The notes under the pieces were generated by a model, which ran no database searches, was not told where the DNA came from, and saw nothing but the letters and a program-made list of their open reading frames with translations. Shown here piece by piece: positions 33,663-43,258 of a stretch of 64,000 nt of DNA. This DNA comes from Streptomyces lavendofoliae (lineage in GTDB: Bacteria > Actinomycetota > Actinomycetes > Streptomycetales > Streptomycetaceae): assembly GCF_014649735.1 (NCBI RefSeq), contig NZ_BMTP01000002.1:1-64000 (forward strand), written 5' to 3'. Position 1 is the stretch's first letter. Each line of letters begins with the position of its first letter. The translations under genes were made by a program, and so were the position numbers.

Positions 33663-35755
33663 CGGGTGCTGCCTCCGGGGATCGGCGGGGCCGGGCGGGG
33701 ATCGGTGACTCCGGCGAGGGGCGCGGTGCTCGGGGCTGCCGGGCGCGCGGAGCCGGAGGTGGTGGGGTGCGCGGGGCCGGAGGTGGCGCGGACGAAGGCG
33801 GGGGCGCCGCCGACAAGGGGCAGCCGGGCGGAGGCGCGGGTCAGGTCCAGGGTGAGCGTGGGCCGCGTCGACGGGGGGTCGATCAGGTCCCGGTCGGTGC
33901 CGCCGATGACGAGGGCGAGCCGGTGGTCGGCCGGGACGACGTGGTCGGCGGCGGCCAGGTCGAGGGTGATGGTGTGGGCCTTGCCGGGGGTGAGGGGACG
34001 GCCCCGGTCCTCGTCGGCCCAGTTGCCGAGGTCGGCCCAGCCCCTGCTGACGACGGTGAAGCCGACGTCGGCGGTCTTCGCCCGGGTCTCCTTGTAGCAG
34101 GCGCTGTCCCCGGCCGTGCTCGCGCCCCAGCAGGTGCGTTCGGGGAGGGTGGTGATGCCTTCGCCGGCCGCCCCGTAGTCGCGGATGGTGGCGGGTCCGA
34201 GGTCGACCAGTACGGCGGAGAGGTGGGCGCTGGTGGTGTCCGGGGTGGCGGTCACGGTGACCGTGGAGGAGCCGGAGAGCCGCAGGTCGCGGGTGAGCGG
34301 GCGGGTGACGAAGCCCGCCTTGGCCGGGGTGGGCGCGTCGATGTGGGCCGCCCAGTCGAGTTCGCCGAGCGCCGGGTCGTCCCGGAACGTCTCGGTCGCG
34401 CCGGGCCGGGCCCGGGTGACGCCGAGGGTGCCGACGCCGGGCGCGGCGCCCGTGCCGGGGCGGAGCGTGGTTCCGGCGGTGGCCCGCGGCGGCCAGACGC
34501 GGTCGGTGGACCACTGGTCGGGGGCGCGCTCGATGTCGGCCATCGGCTCGCGGTCGATGCCGTTGTCGTAGCCGAGCAGGTGGTGGTCGAACCAGCGGTG
34601 CAGGGTGCGGACCCAGTCGGCCCGGCGGAAGTCGAAGGGGTCGACGTGGCCGGTCTGCGAGAGCCAGATCTTGCGCTCGACGCCGTGCTCGGCGAGCGCG
34701 TCCCACCACTGGCCGAAGTGCTTGGCGCGGACGTTGAGGTCCTGCTGCCCGTGGACGACGAACACGCTGGCCTTCACCTTGTGCGCGTCCTTGACGTGGT
34801 CGCGCGCGTCCCACAGCGGGGTCCGGTCACCGGTGCGCGGGGCGCCGTCGACCAGGCGCTGCTGGACGTGGGCGCAGCGGGTGCGGGCCTCGGGGCTGTT
34901 GACGTACTGGGAGAGCCAGTCGGGACCGGAGTCGTACAGCGGGGCGCCCTTGGCGAAGTAGTAGTCGTACCAGGAGGAGATGGCGCCGATCGGGACGATG
35001 GTCTTCAGGCCCTCGACGCCGGTGGCGGCGACGCCGTTGGCGATGGTGCCGTCCCAGCTCTTGCCGATCATCCCGGTGTCGCCGGTGGACCAGCCGGTGG
35101 CACGGGCCCGGTCGGTGCCGGTGCGGGTGGTGTAGCCCCGGCCGCGTCCGTTCAGCCAGTCGACGACGGCCTTGGCGGACCGGATGTCGGAACGGCCTCC
35201 GACGTCGTCGCAGCCGTCCGAGCGGTTGGTTCCGGCCAGATCGACGGCGGCGAAGGCGTAGCCGCGCGGGACGAAGTAGTTGTCGTAGTACAGCGGGAAC
35301 CGCACTGGGGCGCCCTTGGCGTCGTACGTCTTCTTCTGGCTCTCGTTGCCGCGCCCGCAGCAGGCGTAGTAGGGGCTGGCGTCCATGATGACGGGGACCT
35401 TGCGGCCCTGGCGGGCGGCCTCGCGGGGCCTGATGATGTCGACGGCCACGCGGTCGGCCCTGCCGTCCCGGTCGCCGTCGAGGCCGGTGTCGACCCAGAC
35501 GGACTCACGGATCGCGTCGGCGTACGAGTGGACGGGGCGCGACTCCCGCACGGGCGGGTGGCGAAGGGACGCGCCCCGTGCGGACGCGGCCCCGGACGCG
35601 TCTTCGGGGGTCCCGTCCTGGACGGGCGCGTCCCGGGTGGTCGTGGGGACGGGCCGGGCGCTCACGGGGGGTGCCGCCCCGGCCATCAGGGCGGCGGTGG
35701 CCGCCATCGCCAGGACTCCGCTCGTCATGGGCGTTCTCCGCGCACGTATCGGCAT
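33659..35755 (-). CDS. Secreted Xaa-Pro dipeptidyl-peptidase (S15/CocE-like)
   Basis: A 698-residue serine hydrolase releasing X-Pro dipeptides from peptide amino termini. An Ala-rich signal peptide precedes VSARPVP. The nucleophile is in [13 protein letters not shown] (near residue 233), and the remaining triad members are likely in [15 protein letters not shown] (Asp) and [11 protein letters not shown] (His). The carboxy third has the beta-rich X-PepDPP C domain ([16 protein letters not shown]). Start ATG 35755 is preceded by TACCTT and six bases, suggesting leaderless transcription; a GTG 15 bases upstream is less likely. It is first of a two-gene operon with the M14 peptidase. Confidence 0.9.
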   Translation of the reverse strand: MPIRARRTPMTSGVLAMAATAALMAGAAPPVSARPVPTTTRDAPVQDGTPEDASGAASARGASLRHPPVRESRPVHSYADAIRESVWVDTGLDGDRDGRADRVAVDIIRPREAARQGRKVPVIMDASPYYACCGRGNESQKKTYDAKGAPVRFPLYYDNYFVPRGYAFAAVDLAGTNRSDGCDDVGGRSDIRSAKAVVDWLNGRGRGYTTRTGTDRARATGWSTGDTGMIGKSWDGTIANGVAATGVEGLKTIVPIGAISSWYDYYFAKGAPLYDSGPDWLSQYVNSPEARTRCAHVQQRLVDGAPRTGDRTPLWDARDHVKDAHKVKASVFVVHGQQDLNVRAKHFGQWWDALAEHGVERKIWLSQTGHVDPFDFRRADWVRTLHRWFDHHLLGYDNGIDREPMADIERAPDQWSTDRVWPPRATAGTTLRPGTGAAPGVGTLGVTRARPGATETFRDDPALGELDWAAHIDAPTPAKAGFVTRPLTRDLRLSGSSTVTVTATPDTTSAHLSAVLVDLGPATIRDYGAAGEGITTLPERTCWGASTAGDSACYKETRAKTADVGFTVVSRGWADLGNWADEDRGRPLTPGKAHTITLDLAAADHVVPADHRLALVIGGTDRDLIDPPSTRPTLTLDLTRASARLPLVGGAPAFVRATSGPAHPTTSGSARPAAPSTAPLAGVTDPRPAPPIPGGSTR

Positions 35756-35968
35756 GGGCGGAAGGTACACGGGGCCAACTGCCTCAGGACAGGGGGCGCT
35801 ACGGGGAGGAAGGGGGACACAAGGGGCACAGGGGGCGGTGGGTACGAGGGGGGTTCATGTCGGCCGAATGGCGATCGCGTGACGGATGGGGCCATGGACA
35901 TGACTGATCCGCGAGGGGCTGAATAGCCTTCAAGAGATCTTCCGTCCATACGACTTGGAGAGCTTGAC

Positions 35969-37492
35969 GTGCACCGCAGACTGATCGTCCCGAGCGCACT
36001 CGCGGCCTCGCTGTTGCTGGCGATCCCGGCATCGGCGGCCGACTACAGCCCGGGCGCCCCGGGTATCGGCGACCCCTACTACCCGGCCAGCGGCAACGGC
36101 GGCTACGACGTGTCGCACTACGACCTGCGCCTGAAGTACCAGCCGAAGACGGACCTGCTGGAGGGTACGGCGACCATCGTCGCCACCACCACGCAGGACC
36201 TGTCCCGCTTCAACCTCGACCTCGGCCTCACCGCCGGCGAGGTGCGGGTCAACGGCAAGAAGGCGCGCTTCAAGGCCACCGGCGACCACGAGCTGGAGAT
36301 CACGCCGGCGGCGCCGCTGGCGAAGAACCGCGCGATATCGGTGGTCGTCCGGTACGCGGGCAAGCCGTCCGAGCTGAAGATCGGCGGCTGGACCGCCTGG
36401 CACCGCACCCCCGACGGCGGTGTGGCGGCGCAGGAGCCGGACTCGGCCGTGTGGTGGTTCCCGTCGAACGACCACCCGCTGGACAAGGCGACGTACGACG
36501 TCTCGGTCTCCGTGCCGGACGGGACGCAGGCCATCAGCAACGGCGTGCTCCAGTCGCAGTCCTCGCGGCTCGGCTGGACGCGGTACAACTGGCGCTCCAA
36601 CAAGCCGCAGGCGAGCTACCTCGCCACCCTGGCGGTCGGCAAGTTCGACATCACCACGGACAAGACCGACAAGGGCCTACCCGTCCTCAACGCGTACAGC
36701 AGGGACCTGGGCGACAACGCGGGCGCGGCGCGGGCCAGCATCGAGCGCACGGCCGAGGTCGCGGAGTGGCTGGAGGAGGTCTTCGGGCCGTACCCCTTCA
36801 ACGCCCTCGGCGGGTACGTTCCCAACGTGACCAGCGGTTACGCGCTGGAGACGCAGACGCGACCGTTCTACAGCCCCCGCCAGTTCGCCAACGGGGCGAA
36901 CGTGTCGGTGGTCGTGCACGAGCTGGCCCACCAGTGGTACGGCGACAGCGTGTCCGTCGACGGCTGGAAGGACATCTGGGTCAACGAGGGGTTCGCCCGC
37001 TACAGCCAGTGGCTGTGGTCGGAGAAGGAGGGCGAGGGCACGGCGCAGGAGCTGGCGGACTACGTGTACGCGCAGCACCCGGCCGACGACCCGTTCTGGA
37101 CGGTCAAGCCGGGCGACCCGGGCCCTGACCACCAGTTCGACCTGGCCGTGTACGACCGGGGCGCGCTGGCTCTCCAGGCGCTGCGCAACGAGATCGGCGA
37201 CGAGGACTTCTTCGCCATCCTGAAGGGCTGGCCCACCGCGTACGCGTACGGCAACGCCAAGGTGGGCGACTTCGTGAAGTACGCGGAGCGCGTCTCGGGC
37301 AAGCCGCTGGCCGGGCTGTTCGACACCTGGCTGTACCAGCCGTCGAAGCCGGCGGCGCCGGCCGCGGCGGGCGCGCGGATCGCGCGCTCGCAGACGGCGG
37401 CGAAGCCGGCCCAGCCGAAGTCCTGGAAGAAGATCGCCGCGACCAACACGATCCACGACCACGACGGCCCCGGCCACCGTCGCGGTCACTGA
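35969..37492 (+). CDS. Secreted M1 family metallopeptidase, GAMEN-motif variant
   Basis: A 507-residue secreted gluzincin. The signal peptide is MHRRLIVPSALAASLLLAIP, cut near ASAAD. The zinc site is HELAHQWYG (His317, Glu318, His321) with the third ligand in WVNEGFA (Glu340). The aminopeptidase GAMEN motif is replaced by GYALETQTRPFY; the Glu that binds the substrate amino group is kept but the Asn is not. The protein is also short, lacking the usual carboxy-terminal helical domain. A His/Asp-rich tail (HDHDGPGHRRGH) ends it. GTG start with GGAGAG upstream. It is probably an extracellular aminopeptidase working with the divergent X-Pro peptidase. Confidence 0.9.
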   Translation: MHRRLIVPSALAASLLLAIPASAADYSPGAPGIGDPYYPASGNGGYDVSHYDLRLKYQPKTDLLEGTATIVATTTQDLSRFNLDLGLTAGEVRVNGKKARFKATGDHELEITPAAPLAKNRAISVVVRYAGKPSELKIGGWTAWHRTPDGGVAAQEPDSAVWWFPSNDHPLDKATYDVSVSVPDGTQAISNGVLQSQSSRLGWTRYNWRSNKPQASYLATLAVGKFDITTDKTDKGLPVLNAYSRDLGDNAGAARASIERTAEVAEWLEEVFGPYPFNALGGYVPNVTSGYALETQTRPFYSPRQFANGANVSVVVHELAHQWYGDSVSVDGWKDIWVNEGFARYSQWLWSEKEGEGTAQELADYVYAQHPADDPFWTVKPGDPGPDHQFDLAVYDRGALALQALRNEIGDEDFFAILKGWPTAYAYGNAKVGDFVKYAERVSGKPLAGLFDTWLYQPSKPAAPAAAGARIARSQTAAKPAQPKSWKKIAATNTIHDHDGPGHRRGH

Positions 37493-37503
37493 CCGGCGCA
37501 CGC

Positions 37504-37538
37504 GGTGCCGCCGCCCCGGGACTCGGGGCAGCGGCGCC
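37504..37538 (+). terminator. Terminator after the M1 peptidase gene
   Basis: Two arms of about 14 bases with two G-T pairs enclose a seven-base loop 12 bases after the stop. The hairpin lies just before the LacI operator, separating the two units. Confidence 0.65.
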
Positions 37539-37551
37539 GTCGTGCAGCGTA

Positions 37552-37563
37552 GAGAGCGCTCTC
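37552..37563. promoter_or_regulatory. LacI-type operator GAGAGCGCTCTC upstream of the regulator gene
   Basis: A perfect 12-bp palindrome, identical to the cores at 41599-41610 and 41752-41763, lies 68 bases before the regulator's TTG start. It implies that the regulator represses its own gene. Confidence 0.85.
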
Positions 37564-37630
37564 AAGCGGTCGGCCGACCGGCTACCCTGCTGCGTAGACA
37601 GCATTCGCCGCGCCGCCGAGGAGCTTCCCC

Positions 37631-38689
37631 TTGTCCAGCATGCCCGAACCGGCCCACGGCTCCCGCCCCACCCTGGAAGCCGTCGCGGCGCGTGCGGGGG
37701 TGTCGCGGGCCACGGTGTCCCGTGTCGTGAACGGCGGCGCCGGGGTGCGGCAGGCCCTGGTCGAGAAGGTGCGGGAGGCGGTGGAGGAGCTCGGGTACGT
37801 GCCGAACCACGCGGCCCGCACCCTGGTGACGCGGCGCAACGGCGCGGTGGCGGTGATCATCGCGGAGCCGGAGTTCCGGGTGTTCTCCGACCCCTTCTTC
37901 GAGCAGCAGGTGCGGGGCATCAGCCGCGAGCTGACGGCGCACGACACGCAGCTGGTGCTGCTGTGGGTGGAGGGGCCCGGCGACTACGAGCGGATCGGCC
38001 GGTACCTGGGCGGGGGCCACGTCGACGGCGCACTCGCCTTCTCGGTGCACAACGACGACGAGCTGCCCTCCATCATCCGGCGGGCGCAGGTCCCGGCGGT
38101 GTTCGGCGGGCGGCCCGGCTGGCCGGGCGCGACGGCCGGGCTCGCCGTGCCGTACGTGGACTGCGACAACCGGGGCGGCGCCCGGGAGGCCGTACGGCAC
38201 CTGCTGTCGCTGGGCCGCGAGCGCGTCGCGCACATCGCCGGCCCGCACGACCAGACCTCGGCGATGGACCGGCTCGACGGTTACCGGGACGTCCTGCTGG
38301 ACGCGGGCCCCGGGCTGATCGCGCAGGGCGACTTCACCGAGGAGAGCGGGGCGCGGGCGATGGCGGAGCTGCTGGAGCAGCGGCCGGATCTGGACGCGGT
38401 GTTCACCGCCAACGACCTGATGGCGTCCGGGGCGCTGCGGGTGCTGCGGGAGCGCGGGCTGCGCGTGCCGGAGGACGTGGCGCTGGTGGGCTTCGACGAC
38501 ATGACGTCCATCGCGGAGGCCACCGACCCGCCGCTGACCACGGTGCGCCAGGACATCGAGGGCATGGGCCGCCTGATGGTGCGGCTGCTGATGCGGGTCC
38601 TGAACGCGGACGAGGCCGAGCCCGGGGCGGGCAGCACCCCGGGCTCGGTGATCACTCCTACGGAGCTGGTACGGCGGGCGTCGGCGTAG
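37631..38689 (+). CDS. LacI family repressor of the beta-1,3-glucan locus
   Basis: A 352-residue regulator. The helix-turn-helix and hinge helix are PTLEAVAARAGVSRATVSRV through GYVPNHAARTL at residues 13-63, followed by a periplasmic-binding-protein-like sugar sensor (LVGFDDMTSIAEATDPPLTT near the end). TTG 37631 is chosen because GAGGAG lies seven bases upstream. It faces the GH81 gene tail to tail. A shared 12-bp palindrome upstream of its own gene, the GH81 gene and the transporter operon marks those as targets. The inducer is probably a beta-1,3-gluco-oligosaccharide, inferred from the enzymes. Confidence 0.93.
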   Translation: MSSMPEPAHGSRPTLEAVAARAGVSRATVSRVVNGGAGVRQALVEKVREAVEELGYVPNHAARTLVTRRNGAVAVIIAEPEFRVFSDPFFEQQVRGISRELTAHDTQLVLLWVEGPGDYERIGRYLGGGHVDGALAFSVHNDDELPSIIRRAQVPAVFGGRPGWPGATAGLAVPYVDCDNRGGAREAVRHLLSLGRERVAHIAGPHDQTSAMDRLDGYRDVLLDAGPGLIAQGDFTEESGARAMAELLEQRPDLDAVFTANDLMASGALRVLRERGLRVPEDVALVGFDDMTSIAEATDPPLTTVRQDIEGMGRLMVRLLMRVLNADEAEPGAGSTPGSVITPTELVRRASA

Positions 38690-38710
38690 GGCTCCCGGCC
38701 GGCGCCCCGG

Positions 38711-41563
38711 TCAGCCGTACGGGATGACCAGGACGGACCGGTCGGTTCCGGTCTGGAGCCTGGCCGTGCCGTTGCCGATGGCGTGCCAGACCTCCAGGCG
38801 TACGGTGCCGCCCCTGAGGTCGCCCAGCGTGCCGGTCGCCGACTTCAGGCCCCGCGTCTGGGCGTACTCCTCCCAGCCGGCCACCGGGTCGGTGGCGAAG
38901 TACTGGTACGTCTCCGTGCGCTCGAAGGTGCCGTCGCCGGTCAGGTCGTAGCTGACCCGGGCCTGCTGGCCGAGCCCGACCGTTGTGCCCGCGTCGACCT
39001 GGAGCCGGAAGGCGGTGGTGGCGCCGGGCTTCAGCGTGCCGTTGACGCCCTTCGCCTCGTAGACCAGCGGCTGGTACGGGGTGCCGTCGTGGTTCGTGCC
39101 GCCCGCCGACGCGATGGTGTCCGCGCCCGCCGCCGCGCCGGTCGCCGTGGTGAGCGTGCCGCCGGAGCGGAGCTGGAACGTGCCGCCGGTGGACGGCCCG
39201 GGGTCGCCGGGGTCACCCGGGTCGCCGCCCGTGCCGGTGCCGGTGGCCGTGGAGCGGGCCGGGACGGTGAGCTTCGCGCCGTCGGAGAAGGTCACGGTGC
39301 GGGCGGTGGAGCCGTGATTGTGCGCCGCGTAGGTCCGTACCGTGCCCTTGCTGAAGACGGCCGAGGTGGGCAGGTCGCCGGTGACGGTCGCGTCCGGGGC
39401 ACCGAGTGCGTCCAGGGTGCCGATCCAGTGGTGGGTGTGCGCCTTGGACTCCCCCGCCTCCGGGGTGTACGCCGCGTGGCCCGCGTCCCACTTGGCCTTG
39501 GCGGCGGCCGGGTCGGCCAGGGACTGGAACTCCCACAGGATGTCGCGCCATTCGACGGCCGGGCCGCCGTTCTCGCGCTCCATCTCGGCGAGGTTGCGGC
39601 GGACGGCCGCCTTCTCGCCGCCCAGGTGCAGCGACCCGCCGGTCACCGGCAGGACGTTGATGCCGTGGATCTCCTCGGGGTTGGCGGTCCACCAGGTGGA
39701 GTAGGCCGCGCCGCTGCCCCACACCATGCCGGCGGTGTCATGGCCGAAGGACGCCGGGAAGACCTGCTGGTCGGCGTCGAACCAGTACTGGGCTATGGCC
39801 TCGGCCTCGGTGGTCAGCAGGTACACCCCGAGGTCCCGCAGCGCGGTGTCACCGGTGGCCGCGCCCCACAGGACCAGGCCGGCGCTCAGGTTGGTGGACT
39901 CCGACGACGACTCCTGGTTGTTGCCGGCGGCGAAGCCCTGGTGGCCGGAGGCCCAGCTGTGACCGGCGTACACGTCGAAGCCCCGCAGGAAGGGGAAGGA
40001 CGTGTCCGTGCGGCTGGGGTTGGCGGCGTCCCGCACCAGGGTCCTGACCATGCCGCCCCACGCCGGGTCGGCGGCCCAGGCGGGGTCGTACTGGGCGACG
40101 ACCGCCGCCGCGTAGACGTAGTACGAGTAGTGGAAGTGGTGGTCGTTGAGCTCGGTGTCGCTGCCGTACGAGGCGGGGTAGCCGGTGAGGGTCTTCCAGA
40201 CGCGGTCGTAGGAGAACTCGTTCGCGCCGCCGGCCGTGAACCAGTCCTGGAGGCGGCCCTTGAGCAGGGCGATCAGCCGGTCCCGGGTCGCGGTCTCGCC
40301 GATCTGCTCGGCCACGGGCACCAGCTGGGCGAGGCGGCCGAGCGCCTTGCCGGTCCAGTAGGTGTCGGTGGCGCCGGAGAACGGGTCGGCGGCGTTCACC
40401 ACCTCGTTGAGGTAGCCGCGCAGGCGGGCGGTGTCGACGCCCGGTGACTTCGGCAGCGCGGGCAGCACGGCGGCGGCCTTCTGGCTCGTGGTGAAGGTGG
40501 TGGAGGCGCGGACCTTCATGGTGCCGCGCGGGGAGACGTAGGTGTACGGCGTCAGCGCGTCGGTGGTGTGGAGCCACTGGTGCCGGTACAGGGCCTGGAG
40601 GGTGCCGGTCTGGGTGCCCTCCTGGGGCTGGGTGGTGAGGGTGTAGGTCGCTCTCACCGTGCCGCCGCCGTAGCTCCATTCGACCTTGGAGCCGGTGACG
40701 AAGCTGTAGGCGTACGCGCGGTAGGTGGCCAGCGCGTCCGGTGAGGGCAGGACGGCGACCGAGAAGTAGTCCTTGCCGCCCAGTCCGGCCGTGACGGTGG
40801 AGCCGGAGACCGTCCAGTCGGTGCCCGTGGGGGCGAACAGCGCGTAGTGGTGGCCGGCGACCGTGATGCCGAGGACGTTGCCCTGGTCGGCGAAGACGGC
40901 CGGGGCGGTGGCGGTGGTGATCCGCGCGTCGCCGCCGGTGCCCTTGGCGTACACGAACGGCGAGCCGTGGCCGATGGTCGTGCGCAGGGTGCGGGCGCCG
41001 TCGGACCAGTAGGGGGTGACGGTCCAGTCGGACCAGGCGTCGGCCTTGGTGTCGGGCGAGTTCAGGCCGGTGAGGCCGAGGGTGAGGTCCCGCTTGTGGG
41101 CGTACTCGTACTGCCTGCCGTCGCCGACGATCGTGGGGCTCGTCGGGTAGCCGATGTCGAGGCCGGCGGCGGTCGCCTGGTAGGTGAGCGGGTGGCCGTA
41201 CATGGGGGTCGACCAGGGGTTGTCGCCGTAGCGCTGGAAGGCGAGCGAGGACCACCAGTCGTTGGTGGGTACCGGTTTGCCCTGGGCGGCGGGGGTGAGC
41301 TTGGGGGTGACGGGGGCACCGGTGTTGGTGGTGGGGCCGGAGGTTCCGGGCGGGCGGGTGTCGGAGTAGCTGCCCGCTCCGACCGGGACGGTGGCGGCCG
41401 CGGCGGGGGCGGCGGTCGTCGCGGTGAGCCCGAGTGCGGCCAGGGCGGTGGCGAGGAGCAGGACGGCCGGGCGGGCGGCGGTTCGGGCGGACGGCCGGGC
41501 GGCCGGGCGGAGGGGGTCGGGACCGGTGGGGTGGGGGGATGGTCGGGTGCGGGGGGATGGCAT
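38711..41563 (-). CDS. Secreted endo-1,3-beta-glucanase, glycoside hydrolase family 81
   Basis: A 950-residue secreted enzyme that cuts laminarin, callose or fungal beta-1,3-glucan. The signal peptide runs to about residue 57 (TAAPAAAATV). The GH81 catalytic region has ELNDHHFHYSYYVYAAAVV (Asp474) and GNNQESSSESTN (Glu551/Glu555), the known acid and base blocks. A Gly/Thr/Pro/Asp linker (GTGTGGDPGDPGDPGPSTGG) near residue 800 leads to a 130-residue beta-rich module, probably carbohydrate-binding, that I cannot assign to a family. GAGGTG lies six bases before the ATG. It has its own promoter and operator, divergent from the transporter operon. Confidence 0.95.
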   Translation of the reverse strand: MPSPRTRPSPHPTGPDPLRPAARPSARTAARPAVLLLATALAALGLTATTAAPAAAATVPVGAGSYSDTRPPGTSGPTTNTGAPVTPKLTPAAQGKPVPTNDWWSSLAFQRYGDNPWSTPMYGHPLTYQATAAGLDIGYPTSPTIVGDGRQYEYAHKRDLTLGLTGLNSPDTKADAWSDWTVTPYWSDGARTLRTTIGHGSPFVYAKGTGGDARITTATAPAVFADQGNVLGITVAGHHYALFAPTGTDWTVSGSTVTAGLGGKDYFSVAVLPSPDALATYRAYAYSFVTGSKVEWSYGGGTVRATYTLTTQPQEGTQTGTLQALYRHQWLHTTDALTPYTYVSPRGTMKVRASTTFTTSQKAAAVLPALPKSPGVDTARLRGYLNEVVNAADPFSGATDTYWTGKALGRLAQLVPVAEQIGETATRDRLIALLKGRLQDWFTAGGANEFSYDRVWKTLTGYPASYGSDTELNDHHFHYSYYVYAAAVVAQYDPAWAADPAWGGMVRTLVRDAANPSRTDTSFPFLRGFDVYAGHSWASGHQGFAAGNNQESSSESTNLSAGLVLWGAATGDTALRDLGVYLLTTEAEAIAQYWFDADQQVFPASFGHDTAGMVWGSGAAYSTWWTANPEEIHGINVLPVTGGSLHLGGEKAAVRRNLAEMERENGGPAVEWRDILWEFQSLADPAAAKAKWDAGHAAYTPEAGESKAHTHHWIGTLDALGAPDATVTGDLPTSAVFSKGTVRTYAAHNHGSTARTVTFSDGAKLTVPARSTATGTGTGGDPGDPGDPGPSTGGTFQLRSGGTLTTATGAAAGADTIASAGGTNHDGTPYQPLVYEAKGVNGTLKPGATTAFRLQVDAGTTVGLGQQARVSYDLTGDGTFERTETYQYFATDPVAGWEEYAQTRGLKSATGTLGDLRGGTVRLEVWHAIGNGTARLQTGTDRSVLVIPYG

Positions 41564-41598
41564 GTCGGCACCTCGAGGGGATGGCGGGAGAGCGTTTC

Positions 41599-41610
41599 GA
41601 GAGCGCTCTC
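41599..41610. promoter_or_regulatory. LacI-type operator GAGAGCGCTCTC upstream of the GH81 gene
   Basis: The second copy of the palindrome lies 36 bases before the GH81 start and just downstream of the predicted transcription start, where a bound repressor would block elongation. Confidence 0.88.
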
Positions 41611-41621
41611 AGGTGCCCAGG

Positions 41622-41651
41622 AACGTAAAACTCCTGAAACGGCACTGTCAA
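41622..41651 (-). promoter_or_regulatory. Promoter of the GH81 gene
   Basis: On the minus strand, TTGACA (41651-41646), an 18-base spacer and TACGTT (41627-41622) match housekeeping sigma consensus well. Transcription would start near 41615, beside the operator. Confidence 0.7.
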
Positions 41652-41706
41652 TACAGGTGACGCGCAGGGAGGTTGGGCGTACCCCCGGTCGTTACGCGTT
41701 CGAGTC

Positions 41707-41736
41707 TTGACGGGGGCGGGGTGCTCGGGGCACGCT
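41707..41736 (+). promoter_or_regulatory. Possible promoter of the sugar ABC transporter operon
   Basis: TTGACG (41707-41712) is followed after 18 bases by CACGCT (41731-41736), a good -35 with a poor -10. The start would fall near 41743, directly upstream of the third operator copy. Confidence 0.45.
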
Positions 41737-41749
41737 CCAGAGCGACTTC

Positions 41750-41765
41750 TTGAGAGCGCTCTCAA
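41750..41765. promoter_or_regulatory. LacI-type operator TTGAGAGCGCTCTCAA upstream of the sugar ABC operon
   Basis: This is the most symmetrical copy, a perfect 16-bp palindrome containing the 12-bp core, 70 bases before the lipoprotein gene. It is about 151 bases from the GH81 operator; looping between the two is possible. Confidence 0.9.
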
Positions 41766-41834
41766 GTCCTTGCTCTCGTGCTCCGCCCCGCAGCACCTCG
41801 CACCGCACCCCGCCGAAGCCAAGGGAGGCTTCCC

Positions 41835-43166
41835 ATGACCATCGCCCGATCCGCCACCGGCCGCAGAACCACGGGCAGGAGGGCCACGGTCAGGAGGGCC
41901 GCCGTCCGGCTCGGCGCCGTCGCGCTCACCGGGGCGCTGCTGGCCGCTTGTGGGTCCGGCGCGTCGGACGAGGCGTCCGACGGCACGGTCACCCTGACCG
42001 TGGACCTCTTCGGCTCCTTCGGCTACAAGGAGGCGGGACTCTACGCCGAGTACGAGAAGCTGCACCCCGGCATCAAGATCAAGCAGACGGACACGGAGGA
42101 CGAGCAGGACTACTGGAAGTCGCTCCAGACCAGGCTCGCCGGGGGCGGCGGGCTCGCCGACGTACAGGCGATCGAGGTCGGCCGCATCGCCTCGGTCACG
42201 CAGCAGCAGGCGGACAGGTTCGAGGACCTGACCAAGTACGGCGCGGAGAAGCTGAAGGGCGAGTTCGCCGAGGCCAAGTGGTCGGCGGCGACGACGAAGG
42301 ACGGCCGGGTCCTGGGGCTCGGCACGGACGTGGGGCCCGAGGCCATGTGCTACCGGACGGACCTGCTCAAGCAGGCCGGGCTGCCCACCGACCGTGCCGA
42401 ACTGGCGCGGAAGTGGTCCACCTGGGACGGCTACCTGGAGCTCGGCAAGCAGTACAAGGCCAAGGCCCCGGCCAAGAGCGCCTGGCTGGACAGCGTGGGC
42501 AGCCTGTACACGATCATGATCGGTCAGGAGGAGGAGCGGTACTACGACGCCTCCGGCAAGCTGATCCACGAATCGAACCCGGCCGTCAAGACCGCCTGGG
42601 ACACCGCCACCGAGGCCGCCGCCGCCGGCCTGAGCGCCAAGCTCGACCAGTGGTCGCCGCAGTGGAACCAGGCGTTCGCCGCCGGCTCGTTCGCCACCAT
42701 CCCCTGCCCCGCCTGGATGCTCGGCTACATCAAGGGCCAGGCCGGTGAGGCCGGCAAGGGCAAGTGGGACATCGCCAAGCTGCCCGGCGGCGCCGGCAAC
42801 TGGGGCGGTTCGTACCTGAGCGTCCCACGGGCGGCGAAGCACAAGAAGGAGGCGTACGACCTGATCCAGTGGCTCACCGCGCCGGAGCAGCAGGCCAGGC
42901 TCTTCGAGAAGCAGGGCAACTTCCCCTCCTCCACGGGTGCCATCGCCAAGGTCGCCGGCGCCACGGACCCCTACTTCTCCGGCGCCCCGATCGGCAAGAT
43001 CTTCGGCGACGCCGCCAAGGCCGCCCCCGTGCAGGTGCTGGGCGTGCACGACAAGAACGTCGCCGACCAGATCACCAACGCGCTGAGCGAGGTCGAGCGG
43101 AAGGGGACGTCACCGGACAAGGCCTGGTCGAACGCGAAGAAGGGCGTCGAGAACATCACGGGCTGA
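41835..43166 (+). CDS. Sugar ABC transporter solute-binding lipoprotein (family 1)
   Basis: A 443-residue extracellular binding protein anchored as a lipoprotein: the signal sequence ends in LTGALLAACGSG with the lipid-modified Cys at residue 39. The mature part (TVTLTVDLFGSFGYKEAGLY onward, with MCYRTDLLKQAGLPTDRAEL) fits the MalE-like group. Context indicates beta-glucan oligosaccharides as ligand. AAGGGAGG is eight bases before the ATG. It is first in an operon with two permeases and a GH1 gene. A 299-base gap with a hairpin and repeats follows, which may keep its expression above that of the permeases. Confidence 0.93.
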   Translation: MTIARSATGRRTTGRRATVRRAAVRLGAVALTGALLAACGSGASDEASDGTVTLTVDLFGSFGYKEAGLYAEYEKLHPGIKIKQTDTEDEQDYWKSLQTRLAGGGGLADVQAIEVGRIASVTQQQADRFEDLTKYGAEKLKGEFAEAKWSAATTKDGRVLGLGTDVGPEAMCYRTDLLKQAGLPTDRAELARKWSTWDGYLELGKQYKAKAPAKSAWLDSVGSLYTIMIGQEEERYYDASGKLIHESNPAVKTAWDTATEAAAAGLSAKLDQWSPQWNQAFAAGSFATIPCPAWMLGYIKGQAGEAGKGKWDIAKLPGGAGNWGGSYLSVPRAAKHKKEAYDLIQWLTAPEQQARLFEKQGNFPSSTGAIAKVAGATDPYFSGAPIGKIFGDAAKAAPVQVLGVHDKNVADQITNALSEVERKGTSPDKAWSNAKKGVENITG

Positions 43167-43195
43167 CCGGCCCGCCCGCCCCTCCGCCCCGCAGG

Positions 43196-43250
43196 CCGTC
43201 GGGTCCTCGGGTCCTCGATCCTCGGGCCCTCGGGTCCTCGATCCTCGGGA
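43196..43250. repeat. GGTCCTCG-type direct repeats after the binding-protein gene
   Basis: The stretch consists of repeats of TCGGGTCCTCGATCCTCGGG and close variants, about 50 bases long, with no reading frame. It begins about 30 bases after the lipoprotein stop. Confidence 0.7.
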
Positions 43251-43258
43251 GCCTCTAC

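Noticed and set aside
32340..35755. Treating the long minus-strand frame spanning both peptidase genes as one fused protein
   Set aside because: The M14 ATG overlaps the X-Pro peptidase stop as ATGA and has its own signal peptide, so these are two genes in different frames.
37552..41765. Reading the palindromes as CebR (cellobiose) operators
   Set aside because: The CebR consensus as I know it is TGGGAGCGCTCCCA; all three sites here read GAGAGCGCTCTC, and the enzymes are beta-1,3- rather than beta-1,4-glucan specific.
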